From an uncultured Acetatifactor sp. (GTDB lineage Bacteria; Bacillota; Clostridia; Lachnospirales; Lachnospiraceae), in NCBI GenBank assembly GCA_910586775.1, contig CAJUJN010000006.1:1-64000 (forward strand): 64,000 nt of DNA, read 5' to 3'. Shown here one piece after another: positions 7,601-16,826 of this stretch (its first letter is position 1; each line of letters begins with the position of its first letter). A program made the position numbers and the translations under genes. Under the pieces are notes generated by a model that did not search any database, was not told the origin of the DNA, and saw nothing but the letters and a program-made list of their open reading frames with translations.

Positions 7601-10422
7601 TTCTTCGTATCAGGACTTGACGTATACAAATCCTTGTCAAAGCAATCCATAGTGACCACAACTTCCCCATAATCATCGGTGCTCGTCAGGATTTTTCCCT
7701 GTGCTTTCTCGATTGCACATGCACCTTTCTTTCCATCCAGCGTATAATTCAGCAGGTAATAACCTCTGCCGCCATTTCCCAGCACATTGTAAGCACCCTC
7801 CGCAAGTCCAGACCCATTTTCCAGATAACGGAGCATGCTTGTTATCTCAGCATTAGACTTGGTAATCGTTACAGATGTATAATCATTGCTAAGCCTGAGT
7901 TCTGTCTCACTCTCCGCCACATGTACTTTGCCGTCCCTCACCCAATCATCTTCTGGTTTCGGTACGTATTCCTCTTCTTTTCCTTTCAATACAATATTAT
8001 CAATGTTTAAGGAAGTTTCCACTCCTCTGCTGCAGCTTATGGCAAAGGCGCCCATATTGGCCTTGCTGTGGTAAAAATACTGTGTACCAGAGTCAGCTAC
8101 TTCGTTGCCATTGGCATCCTTAAGCAATATCCTGTATATCTTATTCGCATTATCAATAATGCACGTCAATGTCACCCAATCGTTTCCGACATTTTCACAT
8201 ATCGTCTTTTCATTCGCGCCGTCATATCCATACAATCTACCATTCTTAATTCCCATGCGGACAGCTAAGTCCCCACCATTCAGTGCGCTTGTATACATCG
8301 GCATATCAACCTGCCCGCCCTCGTACTTGAAATCATAAGAAAGCGTAAACTTATCCGGCAGTATGGTTACAAATTTTTTGCCAATGTAAGAACCGGTACC
8401 TGTCTCATATTCGGCGCTTCTCGACACCGCATAATAATAGTTTTCTCCCTCTGCCTGGGAAATCTTCATGCCTGACGGCAGAACTCCGGCTGATGTCCAA
8501 CCCTCTGGCAGGCCATTATTGTCCAAACAATCCGGATTATTAAAAGTTTCTTCGTAAAATACAGTCAGCCCGTCCACATCCGCTTCCAGCACTGGCCGTT
8601 CATCCTTATGTGTCCTGTCCTTAAAGCAGACATTATCAATACAAATACAAGAATTGGCGCTGCCAAAACTTATGGAAAATGTGCCTGACTTATCCGTTTC
8701 CTTGTGAAATGCCATTCCAGTCAGGCTACTTATGCTCTGTCCCTTGATATCTTTTACGATGACATCAAATGTCTGTTTTGTATTATCGACTACATAGGAC
8801 AGATTAATCCATCCATAACTTGATACCTCTTCGAGTAAATTTTCTTCAACTCCGGCATTATATACCTTCAATGTGTCATTAGAAATGCTTGCGCGGACTG
8901 CCAGATCCTTTGCATTTAATGCTCCTGCATACATATTGAGGTTAACCGTCCCTGCCGCATCGCTTTTCATGTCAAAAGAAAGAGTATATTGATCTGCTAC
9001 ATCAAATTTTTTGCCGATATAAGTACTGGTCGCTCCGGTTCTCGTTATTTTGTAAAAATAATTCTCCGTTCCTTTTTCAATTACTGCTGATAAGTTATCT
9101 GGATTAATAGTTTCCCAACCATCTGGTATGAATTCTCCGTTTACTTCATCCGGAAGCATAAAGCTTTGTATGTAGTCCCAATCGGCTTCATTTGGAGTTG
9201 CAGGCTCTTCTCCGCCCATTTCGCTTTCCCCGAAATTCTCACTCCAAAATTCATTTGTCCCATCCTCTGACATCAGGCAGATATTATCTATACAGAGATC
9301 CGTTCTGGTATTCGTATTCGCCTTAGATATTGATGGACTCACTGAAAAAGACCCTACTCTGACTGTCGTCGGTACATCCCCCGATGTCGTTTTATTATTA
9401 AATACAAGCTCTTCACTGGAATATAATGTATTCTTGTCAGCATCCAGCAATTGTACTGTGTACTTTTTGTCCTTATTATCAATCGTATACAGCAATGTGT
9501 ACCATTGATTCTTATTTGTAGTAACCCTCGAACCACTGACTTCCACATGTTTATTTACACCATTTACGTATAAGTATCCGTTGGCATCGATTTCTACGCG
9601 CGTAGCCCATGTTCCCGGTTTTATATTGCTACTGTCCATAAAAAATTGTGTTTTCGCGCCATCACCTATATTCTCATACATAAAATCAAAAGAAAACGTT
9701 AAGTTTTGCTCCTTCAAATCACCTTGGGCATCAAATATTTTCCCTATATAGGAATTCCCACTGGTGGACTCATTCGATATTTTGTAGTAATACCCACCGT
9801 TACCATCTCTCACAAACTGTGTGACAGGCGAATTTTGTGCAGTAGTCCAGCCATCAGGCAAATCTCCGTCGGCGTTCAGAGCAGCATACATTTCAACGTC
9901 TTCTGAATCCTGCTCCACAAATGTGGAATCTTGTGCATTTTCCGTCAATTCCTCATCAATTACGCTTTCTTTCTGGACTGCTTCTGCCCCATCGTCTCCA
10001 CTTTCTTCCTGGACTGCTTCTGCCCCATCGTCTCTGCTTTCTTCCTGGGTGGTTTCTGTTTTATCAGCCCCGTTTTCTTCCTGGGCGGTTTCTTCTGTTT
10101 CACCGGCTCCACTTTCCACCTGTCCAGATTCCGTCCCATCAGCCCCTACTTCTTTCTCTGCTGCTTCTGTCCCATCGGCTTCGCTTTTCTCCTGCCCGGG
10201 TTCCACCCCATCAGCCCCAATCTCTTCCTCTACAGCTTCTGCCACATCAGCTCCGTTCTCTTCCTGCTCAGGTTCCAATGTCTCTATACCATCCTTCTCT
10301 CCCGAAACAGCCGCTGCCTGTGAAGTCAGCTCACTCGCATGTAACTGAAGATTTCCCCCCGGTGTAGAAACTATTATCAATACTGTAAGAATTCCTGCAA
10401 ATATCTGCTTTGTTTTTCTCAT
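4606..10422 (-). CDS. Wall-anchored multidomain PL4-type rhamnogalacturonan lyase
   Basis: Very large (1938 aa) surface protein. Layout by approximate residue: signal peptide 1-29; Glu/Gly/Asp-rich degenerate repeats 35-165; three related beta-sandwich modules starting near 184, 432 and 639, each opening with an (L/I)P(D/E)GW motif and ending in a C(L)IDN(I/V)C-like strand; a catalytic region about 824-1499; two FIVAR-type helical repeats 1506-1640; a Pro/Ser linker of about seven 12-residue repeats 1644-1732; a beta domain 1733-1880; then SPKTSD, a hydrophobic helix and a RRKKR tail. The catalytic region resembles PL4 rhamnogalacturonan endolyases (lyase, fibronectin-like and CBM-like parts); I did not assign its catalytic Lys/His. 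SPKTSD replaces LPXTG as the likely sortase signal. It has its own region after the terminator at 10474-10509 and leads into fucU. Confidence 0.8.
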   Translation of the reverse strand: MRKTKQIFAGILTVLIIVSTPGGNLQLHASELTSQAAAVSGEKDGIETLEPEQEENGADVAEAVEEEIGADGVEPGQEKSEADGTEAAEKEVGADGTESGQVESGAGETEETAQEENGADKTETTQEESRDDGAEAVQEESGDDGAEAVQKESVIDEELTENAQDSTFVEQDSEDVEMYAALNADGDLPDGWTTAQNSPVTQFVRDGNGGYYYKISNESTSGNSYIGKIFDAQGDLKEQNLTFSFDFMYENIGDGAKTQFFMDSSNIKPGTWATRVEIDANGYLYVNGVNKHVEVSGSRVTTNKNQWYTLLYTIDNKDKKYTVQLLDADKNTLYSSEELVFNNKTTSGDVPTTVRVGSFSVSPSISKANTNTRTDLCIDNICLMSEDGTNEFWSENFGESEMGGEEPATPNEADWDYIQSFMLPDEVNGEFIPDGWETINPDNLSAVIEKGTENYFYKITRTGATSTYIGKKFDVADQYTLSFDMKSDAAGTVNLNMYAGALNAKDLAVRASISNDTLKVYNAGVEENLLEEVSSYGWINLSYVVDNTKQTFDVIVKDIKGQSISSLTGMAFHKETDKSGTFSISFGSANSCICIDNVCFKDRTHKDERPVLEADVDGLTVFYEETFNNPDCLDNNGLPEGWTSAGVLPSGMKISQAEGENYYYAVSRSAEYETGTGSYIGKKFVTILPDKFTLSYDFKYEGGQVDMPMYTSALNGGDLAVRMGIKNGRLYGYDGANEKTICENVGNDWVTLTCIIDNANKIYRILLKDANGNEVADSGTQYFYHSKANMGAFAISCSRGVETSLNIDNIVLKGKEEEYVPKPEDDWVRDGKVHVAESETELRLSNDYTSVTITKSNAEITSMLRYLENGSGLAEGAYNVLGNGGRGYYLLNYTLDGKKGACAIEKAQGKILTSTDDYGEVVVTMDCFDKDLYTSSPDTKNYPIAFELHYVLEKDTKGVYMYACSKVATDVPDDVEVGIEQSRYAFRLDSRLYQYASSAGGELMRLPELADYGEKLFDATYLINDGEGTGHVYTKYMSTSYQFETQLSGVYGDSFGFSMIMPSREWAGGGYAKQDIEVQDSGNELTRLVNWHFSTAHGGTSIAYVSKDWEKLYGPILWHADYGSSKDEVLGNAKATTIEEMEAWPYKWVENKDYAADARSVVTGKISVTNGKGVATHSELSPEGIGWAVLSDARSESWQSDNVYYEFYAPVKEDGSFTITGVRPGTYRLNIDINGVMGEYEQSGIVVSGGETKDLGSMVWDSPDYGETLWAIGIADRTAEEFAGGDKTALGSDFRYWGAHLLFSQLYPEGVNFKVGEDDVSKDWYFLHMASPTAGQKSHYDGGYFYEDGNIKYSAEKAEKTELQWKGTDVTPWNILFDSSGYKNGTATLQIAIASSRSTSLVVKLNGEVLNDSITVDGKEAASPIPVKSSGAYPRCTIVGQYSLIVIQFDAAMLKEGENVIAFEHESPAYAEGESAGNLASENNMGPYKNIIYDAVSLSVDAPEDTEADKNDLQELYNANMNLKELDYTAETWKDFDDAMKAAKQVLDDAKATQQEVDSAYEALIDATEKLVEKEEAVDKSQLHKLYNDNESLKEEDYTAETWKDFDDAMKAAKQVLDDVEATQQEVNSAYEALSDAVEKLAKLETNTSPSPNPSGEPATSPSPNPSGEPVASPSAKPSGEPVASPSANPSEEPVASPSANPSGEPVASPIPNPSENPATNPTAVPSTEPTANVQYHLAVENGISKVPPAFANDENLNTPEKIETQMKLNIQKHPEGIAMENIVVYDVVLMMNIGGTEWLPASKENFPKDGLTVTLPYPEGTGKDTHDFVVCHLFTEDMNGNHAGETEYPEVTKTEDGIQFKVCGLSPISVGWKQIVPVNDESGSDRQEGAVNESQAAAPESPKTSDNNHIGWYILIMILSVSFLGVLSFETYRRKKR
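5230..5490 (-). repeat. 36-bp tandem repeats encoding the Pro/Ser linker
   Basis: About seven in-frame copies of a 36-base unit encode 12-residue blocks of the type SPSxNPSGEPVA. The outer copies are more diverged (SENP, STEP). It makes a flexible wall-spanning linker in the lyase and is likely to vary in copy number. Confidence 0.8.
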
Positions 10423-10473
10423 CCAGATACCTCTTCAATCTTCCTGAAACTGCCTGAATATTGCCGGTTTGAA

Positions 10474-10509
10474 AAAGGCTGCTGCAACTTTAAAGTGCAG
10501 CAGCCCTTC
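10474..10509 (-). terminator. Perfect hairpin terminator after the solute-binding protein gene
   Basis: GGCTGCTGCA at 10478-10487 pairs with TGCAGCAGCC at 10496-10505, around a self-complementary CTTTAAAG loop, with a T-run on the minus strand. It separates the transport genes from the lyase gene. Confidence 0.8.
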
Positions 10510-10559
10510 CAGGCTTATTCCGATTACTTATAGACATAAACGAAAAATATGCTGTCAGT

Positions 10560-12269
10560 TTAATCAGAAATATAGCTGCCTTCCGAATAATATCCCGCTT
10601 TTTCATCCAAAATCGCCTGATAACCCGCATCCAAATACTCTGTACAATATTCCTGATATATAGCATCAAATTCTTCAGGCGCACATGTGATACAAGCTGT
10701 CGATGCCTCCTGCCATAATGCATTCAGGTCTGTAGCATATTCACCGCTGGATTCCACCTGCTTCGTAAAAATGGGAGTGATTATGCCAAATTGCTCATTT
10801 TCCTCAGCATAGCCATATGACTGCTCAATTAAATACTCATACCCTGCCGGTGCCAAAGTGCTTAACTGATATTTATAATCCTGCTCCTCGTCATCATAAT
10901 GTGCAATTTCCTGAACGATGCACCAGTAATCTTTGTTGTTGTTCTGTGACAGCTTAGCCTCGCCACTGTATTCAGAATCCAAAATCGCGAGTCCATCCGC
11001 ATCCAGCGTATAGGTTTCTCCCTCCACTCCATTCTGCAGATAGAACAGGTTCTCAGGCTGAATCATCCAGTCAAGGAACATCCATACTGCCGCTCTTTCC
11101 TCATCCGTTGTCTCTGTATTAATTCCCATAATCATGCCATAAGGCGGATATTCATAGTAATAACCATTGCCTGTGGTGCCTTTTGCTCCCGGATCCATAG
11201 CAGCAACTTTCGCCTCCGAATCATTGGCGATAAGCGAGGAAATAGCATCTGTAGAACTGCTGATAAAGAACGTCATAGTCCCTACATTCCCTGACACGAA
11301 AGCTGCTTTCCATGCCGCATCATCTGTCCTCAAATAGAATTCAGGGTCAAGGATGCCTTCGTTATATTCCGTATTCAAAGTCCTAAGATAATCTTCCGTA
11401 GGCTTCCAAGTAAAGGGTGCCACATTCAAGTCGAGATACTGTGCATACTCTTCCTCGCTGATGCTGTCATCAAAAAACGGATACTCATAGGTAAAGCTTT
11501 TCACTTTCAGGGTCTCGCCTATGGTGCCAAGCCCTGCCTCTTTCCATTTTCTTGCCACATCCTCCAACTCCTGACGATTAGTAGGCATGTCTGCCCCTAC
11601 CGCATCCAGCCAATCCTGCCGTATCAGGGTTACATCATTATAATATATGGCATCGCGCTCGGCAAAAAAGAAAATATTCTCCCCATTCAAAGTGCCGTAT
11701 TTTTCTATCGTATCCTTTAACTTTCCATAATAAGTAGGGGCATAGTATGCAATCTCATCCAAATCAAGCGTCTGCATAGCCCCCTCGCCATAATAGCTTA
11801 CAGCCTGCGGCATATCATAATGCATGATGATATCCGGAGCATTCTTTGCGGCAATCAGCTGCATATAGTCCTGTACTTCCGTACTTCTTCCTATCGCGAC
11901 ATATTCCACTTTTATATTGTATTTGTCGCCAAATTCAGACTGTATCCATCGCGTATAATAATTATCGGTTACATTCCATCCCTCAAATGCCCGGTCATAC
12001 ACCGGTATCTGAATGGTTACCGTGTCCGGAAAACCATTGGAATAGTCGGCATAGGCACCACCAGAACTCTCCTCGCCGCTATCCTGTGCCACACTGCCAT
12101 CATTTGCGGCACTACCATTCTGTGCTGCGCTGCCCTCTTCCTGCTGTGATGAAGCATCTGATTTCGAATCTGCCCCGCTGTCAGAACCGCAGCCAGTCAC
12201 CAATCCAGCCATAATAGCGGTAGCAAGTAATGCTGCTATACCTTTTTTCATGTAACGTTTGTTTCTCAT
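10560..12269 (-). CDS. Extracellular sugar-binding lipoprotein of an ABC importer
   Basis: Family 1-type extracellular solute-binding protein, 569 aa, the large LplA-like size. The N-terminus has a basic segment and a lipobox ending LVTGC, then a Ser/Ala/Gln/Asp-rich tether of about 50 residues, so it is a lipid-anchored receptor. A run of aromatic residues through the mature part fits carbohydrate binding. The start at 12269 is set by a strong AGGAGGG seven bases upstream; the ATG 18 bases earlier lacks such a site. It follows the two permease genes and ends before a hairpin terminator. No ATPase gene is in the locus, as is usual for this importer class, which shares an MsmX-type ATPase. The likely ligand is an oligosaccharide from rhamnogalacturonan. 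Confidence 0.88.
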   Translation of the reverse strand: MRNKRYMKKGIAALLATAIMAGLVTGCGSDSGADSKSDASSQQEEGSAAQNGSAANDGSVAQDSGEESSGGAYADYSNGFPDTVTIQIPVYDRAFEGWNVTDNYYTRWIQSEFGDKYNIKVEYVAIGRSTEVQDYMQLIAAKNAPDIIMHYDMPQAVSYYGEGAMQTLDLDEIAYYAPTYYGKLKDTIEKYGTLNGENIFFFAERDAIYYNDVTLIRQDWLDAVGADMPTNRQELEDVARKWKEAGLGTIGETLKVKSFTYEYPFFDDSISEEEYAQYLDLNVAPFTWKPTEDYLRTLNTEYNEGILDPEFYLRTDDAAWKAAFVSGNVGTMTFFISSSTDAISSLIANDSEAKVAAMDPGAKGTTGNGYYYEYPPYGMIMGINTETTDEERAAVWMFLDWMIQPENLFYLQNGVEGETYTLDADGLAILDSEYSGEAKLSQNNNKDYWCIVQEIAHYDDEEQDYKYQLSTLAPAGYEYLIEQSYGYAEENEQFGIITPIFTKQVESSGEYATDLNALWQEASTACITCAPEEFDAIYQEYCTEYLDAGYQAILDEKAGYYSEGSYISD

Positions 12270-12314
12270 AAAAAACCCTCCTGTCATTCATATTGTTTAT
12301 ATTTTGGCTTCAAC

Positions 12315-12323
12315 GTTTTCACG
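12315..12323 (-). promoter_or_regulatory. Possible single AraC-type half site
   Basis: GTTTTCACG resembles the two half sites upstream of the GH95 gene (16827-16851). It lies 46 bases before the binding-protein start. This is resemblance only and the confidence is low. Confidence 0.2.
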
Positions 12324-12369
12324 CTTTACCTGAACCACAAATTAGAAATAAGGTAAATCCCATGCATAC

Positions 12370-13269
12370 CTATCCTTTTACGGCACCAATCATTGTGCCC
12401 TGTACAAAATATTTCTGTATAAACGGATATACACAGATAATCGGAATCGTTGCAAACATGACACATGCCGCTTTCATCACTTCAGGATTTGTCAGGACTC
12501 CCACACTGCCGCCCTCTGCCTGAAAAGATTCCGATGCCGCCACCACCAGATAGTAAAGTTTTAGCTGCAATGGCCTTAAATCCGTGCGTTGCTTGATATA
12601 ATATAATGCATCCGAATATGTATTCCAGCGTCCTACCGCATAAAACAATGCAATAGTGGCCATGATTGGCTTGGATAGCGGCACTACTATGCTCCAGAGG
12701 ATCCTGAAATGTCCGGCACCGTCAATAAGCGCCGATTCCACCAGGCTGTCCGGAATATTCGACGAAAAACTATTCTTCATTATCAAAAGGTTATATGGTG
12801 CGAAACACAAAGGCAATATCAGGCACCACCACGTATCAAGCATTTTCAAGTTGCTCATCAGCAAATAATCAGGTATCGTTCCAGCCGTAAAATACATGGT
12901 TGCCAAGATGAGAAAAGTAATTATCTTTCTTCCCTTCAACTCCCTGCGGCTCAATGCATACGCAGAACACACTGTAAGGAACATGCCTATCAAAGTAAAA
13001 CTGACTGTGACTACTATGGTCACAAACATGGAGCGTAGGATAGAAGAATCTGCAAAAATCTTGCTATAGGCATTCAGGGAAAACCCTTTCGGCAAAAGTA
13101 CTACCTTATTTGCTATGACAAAAGACTCTTCGCTGATAGATTTCGAGAATACATGGATAAACGGGAACAGGCAGATAACCGACATCAAAATCAGCACTAC
13201 GCGGGAAAAAAAGTCCACCGCTAAATCCTTCTTTTGGGATACCGTTAATGTTCTTTTGATTTCTTTCAT
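12370..13269 (-). CDS. Carbohydrate ABC transporter permease (MalG/LplC type)
   Basis: Inner-membrane permease of 299 aa with about six membrane segments. The EAA coupling loop reads ESALIDGAGHFRILWSIVVP, the site that docks the shared ATPase. The C-terminus ends FVQGTMIGAVKG, typical for the second permease of CUT1 importers. Start at 13269 follows AGGAGGGG. It lies 11 bases after its partner permease gene and 100 bases before the binding-protein gene. It should act with those products to import pectin-derived oligosaccharides. Confidence 0.92.
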   Translation of the reverse strand: MKEIKRTLTVSQKKDLAVDFFSRVVLILMSVICLFPFIHVFSKSISEESFVIANKVVLLPKGFSLNAYSKIFADSSILRSMFVTIVVTVSFTLIGMFLTVCSAYALSRRELKGRKIITFLILATMYFTAGTIPDYLLMSNLKMLDTWWCLILPLCFAPYNLLIMKNSFSSNIPDSLVESALIDGAGHFRILWSIVVPLSKPIMATIALFYAVGRWNTYSDALYYIKQRTDLRPLQLKLYYLVVAASESFQAEGGSVGVLTNPEVMKAACVMFATIPIICVYPFIQKYFVQGTMIGAVKG

Positions 13270-13280
13270 CGCTTCCCCTC

Positions 13281-14219
13281 CTACAACAAGCCGTCTTCAC
13301 CGAGGCGTTTTGCAACATAATCCGACAATAATACCAACAACAGCCCAATAATTGACTGGAACAATCCCAGTGCAGTGGCTTCGCTGAATTTCCCGCCTGT
13401 GATACCCCATCGGTATATCAATACTGGAATCGTGGTGGTATACTCTGTTACCTTTGCATTTGTCAGTGCATAGATTCTTTCAAAGGAGCCCTGCATGACT
13501 CTTCCCAGATTCATAATCAGCATCGTTACGATAGTGCTACGGATACAAGGGAGCGTTACATGAAGACATTGCTTCCAGCGCCCGGCACCGTCCACTCTCG
13601 CCGCTTCGTACAACTCAGTATTAACTCCGGTAATGGCCGCCAGATATACAATCGTTCCCCACCCCATCGTCTGCCACACGCCAATAAAAACATAAGTAAT
13701 CAACCACCATGTATCATCCTGTAAAAAAGGAACTGGGCTTCCCCCCGCATTGGAAAGCATTGCATTTATCACACCGGTATCCACAGAAAACAGCTGATAT
13801 GCTAATGCCCCAATTATTACCCAGGAAAGGAAATGGGGCAGATAAAGCAGCGTCTGCGTAACTTTCTTGAACCATTTTCCTCTGATTTCGTTCAGAATCA
13901 GTGCAAGGATAATCGGCATCGGAAAGCCAAATATCAGGTCAAGGATGTTCAGAAGCAGCGTATTTCTCACTGACTTTCCGAAATCCCTGTGGGCAAATAT
14001 CCTCTCAAAGACATCAAATCCTACCCATTCACTCCCTGAATAACCTTTAGCCACTTTATAGTCCTGAAAAGCAATCGTCAGCCCTCTGTACGCACCATAC
14101 TTAAACACGATTGTAAATATCAATGGCAAAATCAACAATGCGTATAACTGCCAGCTTTTCCTGAAATACAGCGCCCTGTTCCCTTTACCCAATGTAGCCT
14201 GTCGTTTTCTTTCATACAT
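13281..14219 (-). CDS. Carbohydrate ABC transporter permease (MalF/LplB type)
   Basis: First permease of the importer, 312 aa. The N-terminal basic stretch is followed by about six membrane segments. The EAA loop reads YEAARVDGAGRWKQCLHVTLP. The LplB-type second segment (FKYGAYRGLTIAFQDYK) is present. Start at 14219 follows AAGGAGAG. The gene lies 37 bases after the GH95 gene and 11 bases before the partner permease, all in one direction, so the four genes are probably one transcript from the promoter upstream of GH95. Confidence 0.92.
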   Translation of the reverse strand: MYERKRQATLGKGNRALYFRKSWQLYALLILPLIFTIVFKYGAYRGLTIAFQDYKVAKGYSGSEWVGFDVFERIFAHRDFGKSVRNTLLLNILDLIFGFPMPIILALILNEIRGKWFKKVTQTLLYLPHFLSWVIIGALAYQLFSVDTGVINAMLSNAGGSPVPFLQDDTWWLITYVFIGVWQTMGWGTIVYLAAITGVNTELYEAARVDGAGRWKQCLHVTLPCIRSTIVTMLIMNLGRVMQGSFERIYALTNAKVTEYTTTIPVLIYRWGITGGKFSEATALGLFQSIIGLLLVLLSDYVAKRLGEDGLL

Positions 14220-14256
14220 TCCTATCTCTCCTTTCTGCTGCCACCTGTCAATCTTG

Positions 14257-16749
14257 TCAAGGTTTCACTATCCCTGCATCCCCATTATCTGAGATGTCCA
14301 TGGACAGGAAATGCACTGGCTTTAGTTTCGGTGCCTGAAATTCCACTTCCCATACATTGTTCCGTACCTTTGTAATCTGTGCTGTATCGGTCTGACTCCA
14401 CTCTGCAGCCTCTACAAAATCCGGCAAAACAATCTGCACTTTATGATTTCTTAACGGAGTAATATCGCATTCTAAATATTTCTTCTTCCTGTTCCACTTC
14501 ATGTGCAAGAAACCATCACAATAGCGAAAATTCTCCGCCTCTCCTGCGGAAATCCTGTCCTCCAGTGCGGGGAGAAGTGCAATATACCCCGGTGACGAAT
14601 ACAAAAGCATCTCCTGGATTGCGTTCACATATCCCAGAACTGCATCCAACTGCACGACTGCCGGATCCACCGTCAAGGAAATGTTCATCCCCCTCCAGTC
14701 ATTATGTAATGTAAAGAAATTGTTCAACAGCGAACTTCTCGCCATGTTATCAAGGCATTCCATGGCCGCTTCCCCATTGCGGAAACGTGCATAGACGGAT
14801 GCCATGTGCGCCATAGACCAGCCGGTTTGGGCATCTATCTTGCGCAGGCTGACAGCTTTCTCGTATTCCTCGATTTTCTCTGGATTCTTTTCAGGATACA
14901 GCTCATACCCCGGAAATACCGGGTAAATATGAGACAGGTGCCTGTGATCATATCTGTCTTCAAAGATATCTTCCTGCCATTCCTTGACGGCACCCTTATC
15001 ATTCTTTTTAAATTCCGGTATAGACTGTAGAATCCGCCTCCATCTGTCAATGCGCTCCTGTGCGAACGGCAAATCTTCACACATTTTCGTGACCGCAAGA
15101 AGATTAGTGAAAAATTCCTTAATTATCGAAAGATCTATAGTGGAGTTGATGGTTGTAGGCATGGGATGATCCATCTGTATACTTTCGTGAGGCATAAAGT
15201 TCATCGGTGTATTTTCCGGAGATACACTGGGATAAAATCTGATTCTCTCATGACCTGTTTCGTCCACTGTAAACTGGACAAATTCTTCGTAAAATGCCGC
15301 CACCCCGTCCATATACGGCAGCATTACATCCCGGGCAAATTCCATGTCTCTTGTATAAAGCAAATATTGGTAATAATGCTGGGCAATCCATCCGGCAGCT
15401 CCTACCCAGTTAATGATTACGGGAACAACCTGTGTAGGCGCAGATACTCCCGGAGTGGTGCCTGCCGTCATGTAAATGCCGTCAATTCCGAACAGCTTCC
15501 GCGCATTCTCCTTAAACGCCGGAATCCTGTCGTTCATATATTTAAAAATAGCACGATTGTACTCTACCAGATTACCGCAAAGGCTGTGCCAGTAAACCAT
15601 CTGAAGATTTTCATTTGCCATATTGTGACACCACTGCAACTGGTATCCGCCTCCCCATAATCCATAAAGCGGGAATGGATTGGCTGTTGGATTGCTACCG
15701 CAGATAAACAGATATCTACCATAATGCCACAATTTGTCAATCAGTTCCGGAGACTGCTTATCCGCAAAAGCCTCCGCCACCAGTTCCTCATTTGTCCTGT
15801 TCCATGTAACCTGACCGTCACTGTCTCCCAGATACAGTTTTGCGCTATGATATAGTGCTTTATGAAGTTCCGAGCTGTCAGCAAGCAGTTCCTCAAAACC
15901 TCTGGTCTGGCATTCCAATCTGCCATGCAGCTGCTGCCATGCTCTCTCTTTTTCTTCGTTTACATACGTACAAATGGTAATCAAAACTTCATTAGAAGCC
16001 TTCACTTTTATCTTATCTTCAAGGCATTCTAAACTGCCATCGGTAACAGAAATTCTGGCTACTGCGCCGAAGTTGGTATACCGGACACCCTTTTGGTCTC
16101 TTTTGGAATTGAAGTATAAATATCCCGTTTGCTGATTTTCGCAAACTGCCTTTATCTGTGCCTCTCTCCACACAGCCTGTATTGCGTCATTTACTGGCTC
16201 CCCTTCATTGTGGAATGCCTCCAGTTTCAGCTGGTATTCCAGCAATTCCTTTGACTCTTCGGCATTCTCCGCAGAAAGCCGGTAGACAACCATATCTTCT
16301 GCTCTGGATACGAAAACTTCACGGCGCATAGTCATATGGGCATCATTCCATTGTTGCACGGCTACGGCATGTTCCATATCAAGCAGTCTCCTAAAAGAAC
16401 GAAAACCTTTGACTGGTGTCTGCTCTACAATCAAATTTGCTACTGGCAGCTGGGCTTCCAAGCACGAACCATATCCCGCCTCATTTAGTGCATTTACTAT
16501 CTCCCAGCTTGCCTCGCGAAAATTCCCTTCATCCATCATCCGCCGCTGCCTGATGAATGCTTCATGAACATCCGGGACTTCATCCTGTGAACCGTTATAC
16601 CATAAGTCATGTCGTCCCAGCTGCAAAATCTCCCGCTTTGCGCCGCCATACAAGTTTGCCCCGGTTATACCATTTCCCGTTGCAAGCCCCTCCCGCCATA
16701 AATCATGCCACCATGATGATGGATACTGCATTTCCAAGACGTGTTCCAT
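14257..16749 (-). CDS. GH95-family alpha-L-fucosidase-type glycoside hydrolase
   Basis: 830-residue enzyme with the GH95 layout: an N-terminal beta domain starting with GLATGNGITGANLYGG, then an (alpha/alpha)6 catalytic barrel and a C-terminal beta domain. NENLQMVYW matches the family's NxNxxMxYW motif, placing N379 and N381 where the catalytic asparagines lie. SVSPEN places E512 where the acid lies. HRHLSHIYPVFPG and TGWSMAH are further family landmarks. There is no signal peptide, so it acts inside the cell on imported oligomers. FucU in the same locus favours L-fucose, but GH95 also includes alpha-L-galactosidases. It is the first gene of the minus-strand operon, start 16749 behind GAGGAG, and divergent from the AraC gene. 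Confidence 0.8.
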   Translation of the reverse strand: MEHVLEMQYPSSWWHDLWREGLATGNGITGANLYGGAKREILQLGRHDLWYNGSQDEVPDVHEAFIRQRRMMDEGNFREASWEIVNALNEAGYGSCLEAQLPVANLIVEQTPVKGFRSFRRLLDMEHAVAVQQWNDAHMTMRREVFVSRAEDMVVYRLSAENAEESKELLEYQLKLEAFHNEGEPVNDAIQAVWREAQIKAVCENQQTGYLYFNSKRDQKGVRYTNFGAVARISVTDGSLECLEDKIKVKASNEVLITICTYVNEEKERAWQQLHGRLECQTRGFEELLADSSELHKALYHSAKLYLGDSDGQVTWNRTNEELVAEAFADKQSPELIDKLWHYGRYLFICGSNPTANPFPLYGLWGGGYQLQWCHNMANENLQMVYWHSLCGNLVEYNRAIFKYMNDRIPAFKENARKLFGIDGIYMTAGTTPGVSAPTQVVPVIINWVGAAGWIAQHYYQYLLYTRDMEFARDVMLPYMDGVAAFYEEFVQFTVDETGHERIRFYPSVSPENTPMNFMPHESIQMDHPMPTTINSTIDLSIIKEFFTNLLAVTKMCEDLPFAQERIDRWRRILQSIPEFKKNDKGAVKEWQEDIFEDRYDHRHLSHIYPVFPGYELYPEKNPEKIEEYEKAVSLRKIDAQTGWSMAHMASVYARFRNGEAAMECLDNMARSSLLNNFFTLHNDWRGMNISLTVDPAVVQLDAVLGYVNAIQEMLLYSSPGYIALLPALEDRISAGEAENFRYCDGFLHMKWNRKKKYLECDITPLRNHKVQIVLPDFVEAAEWSQTDTAQITKVRNNVWEVEFQAPKLKPVHFLSMDISDNGDAGIVKP

Positions 16750-16826
16750 ATATCTGTCTCCTCATACTCTTGTTGAATGTGCTTTTTATTTACATTTATG
16801 ATAAAACATCCCTCAAAAATATAACA

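Noticed and set aside
9821..10367. Three long plus-strand frames opposite the lyase N-terminus
   Set aside because: Antisense shadows of the acidic repeat tract; repetitive Pro/Ser/Phe composition and no ribosome sites.
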